64,000 nt of DNA from the NCBI RefSeq assembly GCF_965216485.1, contig NZ_OZ244162.1, positions 1,178,001 to 1,242,000 on the forward strand, read 5' to 3'. This document shows, in pieces, positions 1-8,050 of this stretch; position 1 is the first letter of the stretch; the number at the start of each line of letters is the position of its first letter. Position numbers and translations under genes: made by a program. Source of the DNA: Algiphilus sp965216485. GTDB lineage: Bacteria; Pseudomonadota; Gammaproteobacteria; Nevskiales; Nevskiaceae. The notes beneath the pieces are model-generated. The model was given only the letters and a program-made list of their open reading frames with translations, made no database searches and was not told the origin of the DNA.

Positions 1-540
1 GCGGTATTCGGCGTGGCGGGTACGGCCGGCATGGTGCTGGACATCTCGGGTGTGCTGGTGCTGGCGTTGCGCACCATTCGAAGAATGGGCCTTTGCTATG
101 GCGACCGTTGTCTGGAGCGTGCCGATGACGGAGTGGCCCTATCCATCTTTGCGGCCGCTTCCGCCAACAGCGTGGAAGAAAAGATGGCAGCCCTGCGCGG
201 GCTGCGTGCCGCCGGCCTGCTCGACGGGACCCTCGAGGCGGCGTGGCGTGACGGCGTGGAGCGCGCCGCCGAGCGCGAGCTGGCCAAGGAGGCCGCCACC
301 TACAGCATGCAGAATCTGGCCCGTTCGCTGTCCGTGCACCTGGGCTGGAGGAAGGCGGCATCGGCCGCTCCGGTGCTCGGCGCCTTTGTCGGTGGTTCAG
401 TGAATGCCTGGTACATCAACGATGTGGCACAGGTCGCACGCTATTGTTTCCAGGAGCGCTGGCTGCTCGCACGCTACCCGGAGCACGCCCAGCTCGCGCA
501 CGATGATTCGCCCCAGATCAGCGCCATCGAGGGCGGCTGA
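1..540 (+). CDS. EcsC family protein, 3' part (5' end outside window)
   Basis: The frame is open from base 1, so the gene begins upstream and only about the last 179 codons are here. The visible part carries an EcsC-like signature, with RTIRRMGLCYG near the start, followed by a mostly helical, Ala/Arg-rich region and a glycine-rich turn (GAFVGGSVNAWY). In Bacillus, EcsC is encoded next to an ABC transporter; the biochemical role of the wider family is not established. Seventy-eight bases separate its stop from the NADH dehydrogenase gene and the two run in the same direction, but no functional link is evident. The family call rests on the N-terminal signature and the tail pattern. Confidence 0.65.
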   Translation, partial: AVFGVAGTAGMVLDISGVLVLALRTIRRMGLCYGDRCLERADDGVALSIFAAASANSVEEKMAALRGLRAAGLLDGTLEAAWRDGVERAAERELAKEAATYSMQNLARSLSVHLGWRKAASAAPVLGAFVGGSVNAWYINDVAQVARYCFQERWLLARYPEHAQLAHDDSPQISAIEGG

Positions 541-618
541 TGCTGCGCCCCGCGCGGGCGGAGGGCTGTTTTTCACCGGGTTTCGCGGTACCCTAGGTAT
601 TTGTGCAATGCAGCATAA

Positions 619-2004
619 ATGATGAAAGCACGCGAACAGAATCCTGCCGATGGTCGTCATGTCGTGATCGTGGGGGGCGGCTTTGCCGGTCTGCACGCGG
701 CCCGGCGTTTCGGTCGCCGCGGGTACCGGGTCACCCTGCTCGACAAGCGCAATTTCCAGCTTTTCCAGCCGCTGCTGTATCAGGTGGCAACCGGGTCGCT
801 GACGATTGGTGACATTGCCTACCCGCAGCGGACGCTGCTGCGCAAGATGCCGAAGGTGTGGACGCTGAACACCACCGTGTTCGATATCGACCCCGAGAAG
901 CGGTGCGTGTACCACGAACACGGCGAACTGCATTACGACCTGCTGGTCGCGGCCACCGGCGTCAAGCACAACTATTTCGGCAACGACCATTGGCGGGAGC
1001 ACGCTCCCGGCCTGAAGACCGCCGAGCACGCCATTCAGATGCGGCGGCGTATCTTTCGCGCCTTCGAGTACGCCGAGATGTGCGAGGACGATGCCGAGCG
1101 CACCAAGCTGCTCACCTTTGTGGTGGTAGGGGGTGGTCCCACCGGCGTCGAGCTGGCAGGCGCACTTGGCGAGCTGACGCGCAAGACGATGGTGCGCGAT
1201 TTCCGCCGTTTTCGTTCGCAGGATGCGCGCATCGTGCTGCTCGAAGGTGGGCCGGACATTCTCCCGGTGTATCCCGCCTCGCTGCGCGCGAAGGCACGCA
1301 AGCACTTGGCCGATCTGGGCGTGGAGGTACAGACCAGCGCCATGGTCGAGGATGTGAATGCAGAGGGCGTCCGGGTGCGACATAGTGACGCCAGCGAGCG
1401 GATCGAGGCGAAGACCGTGCTCTGGGCAGCCGGCGTGCGGCCTTCGCTGTTCGGTCAGGTGCTGGCTGATGCGACCGGCGCCGAGCGCGACCGCGGCGGT
1501 CGCCTGCTGGTCAATCCGGACTGCTCGCTACCAACGCATCCCGACATCTTCGTCATCGGCGATCTGGCCTCACTGGTGGATGCCAGTGGTCAGCAGGTGC
1601 CGGGCCTAGCACCGGCGGCCATTCAGCAGGGCCGTTACATTGCGGACACGGTCTACCGTCGGGATCGCGGCAAGAAGGTGAAGCCCTTCCGCTACAGGGA
1701 TTGGGGCACGATGGCGGTCATCGGCATCAACCGTGCGGTGGGCAATATCCGCGGCTGGAAGACGAGTGGCATGCTGGCCTGGTTCCTGTGGGCCTTTGTG
1801 CATATCCGCGCGCTAATCGATGGCGAGCAGCGGCTGCGGGTCTTCGTGAATTGGTCGTGGAAGTATTTCACCCGTCAGATGGGCGATCGTCTGATCACGG
1901 GGGACCCGACCCATACGCAGTCGCTGCGCGAGGCGCGTCTGCGGGCCTCTCAGACTGCCGAGAGCCAGGCTGCCGTTGAGGCGCGGCGGCGTGACGTCGC
2001 CTGA
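619..2004 (+). CDS. ndh: Type II NADH dehydrogenase (NDH-2), FAD-dependent
   Basis: The 461-residue protein has two dinucleotide-binding folds: VVIVGGGFAG at about residues 15-24 for FAD and VVVGGGPTGVELAG at about 167-180 for NADH. A C-terminal FAD contact (FVIGDLAS, about 311-318) precedes an amphipathic tail (WFLWAFVHIRALID), typical of NDH-2 enzymes bound to the inner face of the cytoplasmic membrane. NDH-2 passes electrons from NADH to quinone without pumping protons. Two consecutive ATG codons lie at 619 and 622 and no strong ribosome binding site is visible, so the first is taken by convention. It converges on ntrC with only eight bases between the stops. A sulfide:quinone reductase is less likely because the catalytic cysteine pair is absent. 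Confidence 0.85.
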   Translation: MMKAREQNPADGRHVVIVGGGFAGLHAARRFGRRGYRVTLLDKRNFQLFQPLLYQVATGSLTIGDIAYPQRTLLRKMPKVWTLNTTVFDIDPEKRCVYHEHGELHYDLLVAATGVKHNYFGNDHWREHAPGLKTAEHAIQMRRRIFRAFEYAEMCEDDAERTKLLTFVVVGGGPTGVELAGALGELTRKTMVRDFRRFRSQDARIVLLEGGPDILPVYPASLRAKARKHLADLGVEVQTSAMVEDVNAEGVRVRHSDASERIEAKTVLWAAGVRPSLFGQVLADATGAERDRGGRLLVNPDCSLPTHPDIFVIGDLASLVDASGQQVPGLAPAAIQQGRYIADTVYRRDRGKKVKPFRYRDWGTMAVIGINRAVGNIRGWKTSGMLAWFLWAFVHIRALIDGEQRLRVFVNWSWKYFTRQMGDRLITGDPTHTQSLREARLRASQTAESQAAVEARRRDVA

Positions 2005-2012
2005 GGCGTTGC

Positions 2013-3505
<1,493 letters not shown>

Positions 3506-3509
<4 letters not shown>

Positions 3510-4579
3510 GAGCTCGGCAGGGGCAGATAGATGGAGAAGGTGGTGCAGCCCGTGCGTGAGTGGCACTCGATGATGCCGTGGTGCCCGTGCACGAGGTACT
3601 GCGAAATTGGCAGGCCGAGCCCGCTACCGGTGGCGCGGGTTGTGACCATGGGATAGAAGATTTTTTCAAGCAGGGTTTGCGGGATGCCAGGGCCGTTGTC
3701 CTCGATATCGATCTGCGCCACCATGCGGTGCAGCGTGCCGGCGATGGTGTGCTGACGACGGACCCGGGTACGCAGCGTCAGCGTGGCATCCTCCTGGCCT
3801 TCCAGAGCCTGCATGGCATTGCGCGCAATATTCAGGGCCGACTGCACCAGCTGTTCGCGGTCACCCTCGATATCGGGAATGCTCGGATCGTAATCGCGTT
3901 CGACGGTCAGCCATTCCCCAGCTTCGGCTTCAATGAGATGGCGCACGTGCTCCAGCATGGCGTGCACGTTGAGGGTGTCGCGTACCGGCATGCGATTCGG
4001 CCCCAGCATGCGATCCACCAGGTTCTGCAGCCGATCTGCCTCGCGCGTGATGACCTGCGTATATTCGCGGTGGACTGAATCGGGGAACTCATGCTCGAGA
4101 AGCTGCGCCGCACCGCGAATGCCGCCCAGCGGGTTCTTGATCTCATGCGCCAGCCCACGAATGAGCTGGCGCCCTGCATCGAATTGGGCCTGCAACCATT
4201 CGTCGCGCGAGATGCGTAGATGCCGATCGAGCGCTGTAGCTTCCATGACCAGCCCTGGCTGCTTCCCGAAGAGGGCAGGCGTCACGATGAGGTCAACGGT
4301 GATTGGACGGTCCTGGCCACGACGCATCTCGAGCTCTCGCTCAATGAATCCGGACGTCGTAGCGATGGCTTGTCGCAGGCGCTCCATATGATGCGAGAAG
4401 TGGGGTACTGCGATATGGAGTGGCTCGCCGAGGGCGTGGCCTTCGGAGACACCGAATAGCGTTTCCGCGGCAGGGTTGATGTGGCCTACACACAGGCGCG
4501 CATCGACGGCGATGATTCCAGTGGTGACGCTTTCCAGAACCAGCTCGCTCTTGAGTCGGGTGCGTGCGGTGAATTTCAT
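3506..4579 (-). CDS. ntrB: Nitrogen regulation sensor kinase/phosphatase NtrB (NR II)
   Basis: The 357-residue cytosolic histidine kinase has an N-terminal PAS domain (about 10-120), the H box GLAHEIKNPLGG with the phospho-acceptor His at about 144, then an HATPase domain with the N box NIARNAMQA, DNGPGIP and the lid TGSGLGLPIS. The short N terminus without membrane segments and the pairing with ntrC distinguish it from other sensor kinases. It phosphorylates or dephosphorylates NtrC according to the PII signal. The ATG at 4579 has an AAGG nine bases upstream that could serve as ribosome binding site, but that same stretch forms the -12 box of a sigma-54 promoter (see that entry). No other ATG is available before the PAS core. 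Confidence 0.94.
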
Positions 4580-4591
4580 GGACCACTGCCT

Positions 4592-4607
4592 TGCAAGGAA
4601 CAGGCCA
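4592..4607 (-). promoter_or_regulatory. Candidate sigma-54 promoter of ntrBC
   Basis: On the minus strand the bases read TGGCCTGTTCC-TTGCA, keeping the invariant GG (-24) and GC (-12) ten bases apart and the TTGC(A/T) box of the sigma-54 consensus. The predicted start is near 4581, only about two bases before the ntrB ATG, so a transcript from it would be nearly leaderless. Two perfect NtrC-type boxes lie about 92 and 143 bp upstream, a normal enhancer distance. Either this is an autoactivated promoter with an unusual leader, or the match is fortuitous. Confidence 0.5.
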
Positions 4608-4664
4608 GCTCATGAAGCATCACAACGGGGCGCTGAATTGCCTCATGCTGACGCGGGGTTGTAG

Positions 4665-4681
4665 TGCACAGATAAGGTGCA
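4665..4681. promoter_or_regulatory. NtrC binding site, promoter-proximal
   Basis: The bases form TGCAC-N7-GTGCA, an exact match to the palindromic NtrC operator. The centre is about 92 bp upstream of the predicted sigma-54 start for ntrB. The neighbouring 14-bp inverted repeat GTGCAT-AA-ATGCAC (4677-4690) overlaps its right arm. Confidence 0.65.
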
Positions 4682-4715
4682 TAAATGCACAATAAGTAAG
4701 CAATATTAAGCAAAT

Positions 4716-4732
4716 TGCACAAGGACAGTGCA
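4716..4732. promoter_or_regulatory. NtrC binding site, promoter-distal
   Basis: A second exact TGCAC-N7-GTGCA palindrome lies 51 bp (about five helical turns) from the first, so dimers on both would sit on the same face of the helix. Further GGTGCA half-sites occur at about 4838-4870 but without the correct spacing. The surrounding 4680-4715 is distinctly AT-rich compared with the rest of the window. Confidence 0.65.
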
Positions 4733-5041
4733 AAAGTGCTTCGGTGGACGATAAGTCATCGCCCCCTGCCTCTTCCTGGGGCAATATCGCCGGTTGCTTT
4801 TGCGCGGCAGATGGTGCTTTGGTCAGCCATTGTCCGTCTTTGGTGCAATGCATCCGAGTTGGTGCACGGCAAAGCGCTTCGCGCTCGTGCAATCGCGCAG
4901 TAGTCCAACCCTGCTGTTCTTGCCCTTAGAGCGCTCCACGACCGGTGCGCGGCCTTTGGACCACCTGCCGGCGTGCTGGGCGTTGATTCGCGACGCGAGA
5001 CCCCATTGCGTGGGGCCCCGCACACGCTCACGCCGTGTACG

Positions 5042-5072
5042 AAAAAGGCCCCGGAACGGGTCCGAGGCCTTT
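5042..5072 (-). terminator. Terminator, third copy in the array
   Basis: The stem and loop are those of the 5277 copy, with five T residues after the stem on the minus strand. Three consecutive terminators leave little chance of read-through from glnA into ntrBC. Confidence 0.7.
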
Positions 5073-5159
5073 AGCTACCACTTGCCAGCGTGCAGGGCGT
5101 CGATTCGCGACGCTACACCCCACTGCGTGGGGCCTCGCATGCTGCTCACGCCGTGTACG

Positions 5160-5188
5160 AAAAAGGCCCCGGGATGCCCGGGGCCTTT
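5160..5188 (-). terminator. Terminator, second copy in the array
   Basis: GGCCCCGGG and CCCGGGGCC arms form a perfect nine-pair stem, followed on the minus strand by TTTTT. The base changes relative to the flanking copies preserve and strengthen pairing. Confidence 0.7.
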
Positions 5189-5276
5189 GGCTACCGCCTG
5201 CCAGCATGGAGGGCACTGACTCGCGACGCTGGATCCCCGCGCAGCGGGGCCCCTCCACGCTGCTCGCAGCGTGAAC

Positions 5277-5308
5277 AAAAAAGGCCCCGGAACGGGTCCG
5301 AGGCCTTT
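5277..5308 (-). terminator. glnA: Terminator of glnA, first copy
   Basis: Read on the minus strand, GGCCTCGG and CCGGGGCC arms close on a seven-base loop and are followed by six T residues. It lies 82 bases after the glnA stop and should end the glnA transcript. The plus-strand side also ends in CCTTT, so weak action in both directions is possible. Confidence 0.75.
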
Positions 5309-5389
5309 AGCTACCACCTGCCAGCGTGCAGGGCGTCGATTCGCGACGCTACACCCCACTGCGTGGGGCCCCGCACGCTGCTCACGCCG

Positions 5390-6799
5390 CTACATGCTGT
5401 AGTACATGTCGAATTCGCAGGGGTGGGGATGCATGCGGAAGCGGGTCACTTCTTCCATCTTGAGGTCGAGGTAGGCGTCGATCAGATCGTCGCTGAAGAC
5501 GTCACCCGCCTTGAGGAAGTCGCGGTCCTTGTCCAGCGCCGCCAGCGCGATATCCAGACCGTGCGCCACCCGCGGGATCTTGGCGTCTTCTTCCGGCGGG
5601 AGGTTGTAGAGATCCTTGTCCATGGCGTCGCCGGGGTGGATCTTGTTCTGGATGCCGTCCAGGCCGGCCATCAGCATCGCCGAGAAGGCCAGGTAAGGAT
5701 TGGCGAGGGAATCCGGGAAGCGCACCTCGATGCGGCGACCCTTCGGGTTGGCCACATACGGAATACGGATCGATGCCGAGCGGTTGCGCGCGGAGTAGGC
5801 GAGCAGCACCGGCGCCTCAAAGCCCGGAACCAGACGCTTGTAGCTGTTGGTGCCAGGATTGGTGAAGGCGTTGATCGCCTGCGCGTGCTTGATGATGCCG
5901 CCGATGTAGTACAGCGCGGTTTCGGACAGGCCGCCGTACTCGTCCCCGGCGAACAGATTCTTGCCGTCCTTCGACAGCGACTGGTGCACGTGCATGCCGT
6001 TGCCGTTGTCGCCGACCAGCGGCTTCGGCATGAAGGTCGCGGTCTTGCCGAACTGGTGCGCAATGTTGTGCACGATGTACTTGTAGGCCAACGTCTCATC
6101 GGCCTTCTTCACCAGCGTGTTGAACTTGGTGCCGATCTCGCACTGGCCAGCGGTGGCAACCTCGTGGTGATGGACTTCGGTGGTGATGCCGATTTCCTCG
6201 AGGGTCAGGCACATGGCCGAACGGATGTCCTGAAGGCTGTCGACGGGGGGCACCGGGAAATAACCACCCTTGACGCCCGGGCGATGGCCCATGTTGCCCA
6301 GCTCGTATTCCTTGCCGGAGTTCCAGCTCGCCTCTTCCGAGTCGATCTGATAGAAGGTATGGCCCATCTGGTTGCTCCAGCGCACCGAGTCGAACACGAA
6401 GAATTCGTTCTCGGGGCCGAAGTAGGCCGTATCCGCAATACCGGAGGCGTTGAGGTAGGCCTCGGCGCGCTTGGCCAGCGAGCGCGGGTCGCGGGTGTAG
6501 CCCTGCATGGTGGCGGGCTCGATCACATCGCAACGCAGCACAACGGTCGGCTCTTCAAAGAAGGGGTCGAGGAAGGCGGATTCCGATTCCGGCATCAGGA
6601 TCATGTCGGACTCGTTGATGCCCTTCCAGCCCTGAATCGACGAACCGTCGAACATCTTGCCGTCGGTGAACAGGTCGGCGTCGATGGTGTGGGAAGGCAC
6701 CGTGACGTTCTGCTCCTTGCCCTTGGTGTCGACAAAGCGGAAGTCGACAAACTTCGCGCCTTTCTCCTTGATGAGCTTCATTGCGTCTTGCGCTGACAT
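5390..6799 (-). CDS. glnA: Glutamine synthetase, type I-beta
   Basis: The 469-residue enzyme makes glutamine from glutamate, ammonia and ATP in a dodecamer. Visible signatures are KFVDFRF and FDGSSIQGW near the N terminus, the glutamate-binding NGNGMHVHQS block, the ATP-binding KRLVPGFEAP, and a C-terminal YNLPPEE stretch whose Tyr is the adenylylation site of GSI-beta enzymes. Length and the adenylylation motif exclude the GSI-alpha and GSIII types. An AGGAG lies ten bases before the ATG. Transcription appears to start from a near-perfect sigma-54 promoter about 60 bp upstream and to end in the repeated terminators downstream. ntrBC follows in the usual order but is separately controlled. 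Confidence 0.97.
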   Translation of the reverse strand: MSAQDAMKLIKEKGAKFVDFRFVDTKGKEQNVTVPSHTIDADLFTDGKMFDGSSIQGWKGINESDMILMPESESAFLDPFFEEPTVVLRCDVIEPATMQGYTRDPRSLAKRAEAYLNASGIADTAYFGPENEFFVFDSVRWSNQMGHTFYQIDSEEASWNSGKEYELGNMGHRPGVKGGYFPVPPVDSLQDIRSAMCLTLEEIGITTEVHHHEVATAGQCEIGTKFNTLVKKADETLAYKYIVHNIAHQFGKTATFMPKPLVGDNGNGMHVHQSLSKDGKNLFAGDEYGGLSETALYYIGGIIKHAQAINAFTNPGTNSYKRLVPGFEAPVLLAYSARNRSASIRIPYVANPKGRRIEVRFPDSLANPYLAFSAMLMAGLDGIQNKIHPGDAMDKDLYNLPPEEDAKIPRVAHGLDIALAALDKDRDFLKAGDVFSDDLIDAYLDLKMEEVTRFRMHPHPCEFDMYYSM

Positions 6800-6868
6800 T
6801 GACTTTTCTCCTGCAGCGATGTGTGAAAGGACGCCGCGCCAAAACGGCGCGCCGCTGCGCCAGGTTTA

Positions 6869-6884
6869 CGCAGAAATCGTGCCA
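6869..6884 (-). promoter_or_regulatory. glnA: Sigma-54 promoter of glnA
   Basis: The minus strand reads TGGCACGATTTC-TGCG: the GG at -24 and GC at -12 are correctly spaced and the upstream TGGCACGA is a full consensus match. The predicted start is near 6858, giving a leader of about 59 bases. Upstream, TGCAC half-sites at 6922 and 6955 could anchor NtrC, but their partner halves are poor, so enhancer assignment is uncertain. Confidence 0.8.
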
Positions 6885-7119
6885 AGTACCCGGTGCGTGT
6901 GGCGATAGGCCGCAGCGATTGTGCACCATCGCTCCGCCTTGCGCGCGCGCCAGATGCACTCCTTTGGGTCACGACGGTGTGCGCCCCGGAAGTGCTTCCC
7001 ACGCACCCGGTGTTCGGGCAGGGCCCGGGCGCTGGTGGCGACCACACGTGCCGCTGTAAGCGGTGGGCTGGCGTCTTCGTGCACGGTGCCAGCGCGGGCG
7101 CAAGCGGCAGGGTGCTCGT

Positions 7120-7125
7120 TATACT
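7120..7125 (+). promoter_or_regulatory. Possible -10 box for glyQS (TATACT)
   Basis: TATACT lies 33 bases upstream of the glyQ ATG in otherwise GC-rich DNA. No convincing -35 hexamer is present at the usual distance. The rest of 6885-7157 shows no gene. Confidence 0.35.
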
Positions 7126-7157
7126 CTGCGCCCGATTGCACGAAGCGCCGAGCGCTC

Positions 7158-8050
7158 ATGACCTTCCAGGAACTCATCCTGCGTTTGCAGAGTTACTGGG
7201 CGCAGCAGGGCTGCGCCATCCTTCAGCCGCTCGACATAGAAGTGGGCGCAGGCACTTTCCATTGGGCGACCTTCCTACGCTCGATCGGGCCCGAACCTTG
7301 GAACACCGCCTACGTGCAACCTTCACGCCGGCCCACGGATGGACGCTACGGCGACAACCCGATGCGTCTGCAGCACTATTACCAGTTCCAGGTCCTGATG
7401 AAGCCCGCGCCCGACGATCTGCAGGAACTCTATCTCGGAAGTCTGCGCGAGCTCGGCTTCGACCCGCTGGTGCACGACATCCGTTTCGTTGAAGACAACT
7501 GGGAGTCACCCACCCTCGGCGCCTGGGGCCTGGGCTGGGAGGTCTGGCTGAATGGCATGGAGGTCACCCAGTTCACCTATTTCCAGCAGGTGGGTGGTCT
7601 GGAATGTCGCCCCGTTGCGGGCGAGCTGACCTATGGCCTGGAGCGGCTGGCGATGTACATCCAGGGAGTCGAGTCGGTCTATGACCTGGTCTGGTCCGAT
7701 GCCGGTGGCCGGCGCATGACCTACGGGGAGGTCTACCACCAGAACGAGGTGGAACAGTCAACCTACAACTTCGAACATGCCGACGTCGAGGCGCTGGAAG
7801 CCAGCTTTGTCGCCGCAGAGGCGGCCTGCAACCGCCTGGTGGAGGCGGGCCTGCCTCTACCAGCCTATGAACAGGTCTGCCATGCCTCGCACGCCTCAAT
7901 CTGATGGACGCGCGCGGCGCCATCTCAGTGACCGAGCGCCAAGCCTACATCCTGCGTGTGCGGGCCCTGGCGCGCGCCTGCGCGCAGGCCTATTACGACG
8001 CGCGCGAGGCGCTCGGCTTTCCCATTGGCAATGCGGCGGTGGCGTCATGA
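7158..8050 (+). CDS. glyQ: Glycyl-tRNA synthetase alpha subunit, interrupted by an apparent one-base deletion
   Basis: From the ATG at 7158 (FQELILRLQSYWAQQGC) the sequence follows bacterial GlyQ closely, including GPEPWNTAYVQPSRRP and the class II core. At about 7893-7898 the reading ends early (CHASHASI, stop at 7902). Adding one T there restores HAFNLMDARGAIS and a further 50 codons of normal GlyQ C terminus up to the TGA at 8048-8050, which overlaps the glyS ATG in the expected ATGA arrangement. The restored product is about 297 residues, the family's usual size. GlyQ pairs with GlyS as an alpha2beta2 enzyme that charges tRNA-Gly and is essential, so a sequencing or assembly error is more likely than a dead gene. 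The spot does not resemble a slippery site. Confidence 0.9.

Larger units (their letters stand above)
4949..5389. repeat. Tandem array, ~118-bp unit, 3 full copies plus a partial one, each with a terminator
   Basis: Between the glnA stop and the ntrB control region the same block repeats about every 118 bp: a hairpin ending in a T run, then CTACCACTTGCCAGCGTGC-like sequence, the phrase GATTCGCGACGCTACACCCC, a second small hairpin (CCCCAC-TGC-GTGGGG, for example 5118-5132) and CTCACGCCG. The leftmost copy (4949-5041) lacks the left arm of the terminator. Copies beginning at about 5041 and 5277 are almost identical, while the middle one has diverged, with coordinated changes in both hairpin arms. 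No coding frame is conserved. The array separates glnA from ntrBC. Confidence 0.85.

Noticed and set aside
4838..4870. Third NtrC site from the repeated GGTGCA half-sites
   Set aside because: The half-sites are direct repeats or have N8 spacing, not the TGCAC-N7-GTGCA palindrome.
4949..5389. CRISPR array
   Set aside because: The unit is ~118 bp with variation spread throughout and no unique spacers; each unit contains a terminator hairpin.
5090..6796. 568-residue open frame antisense to glnA
   Set aside because: It is a mirror of the glnA codon pattern in high-GC DNA; glnA itself is fully conserved and the antisense product has no recognisable domain.
7777..8046. N-terminal extension of glyS
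   Set aside because: It is the frame-shifted tail of glyQ; the conserved GlyS start is at 8047.
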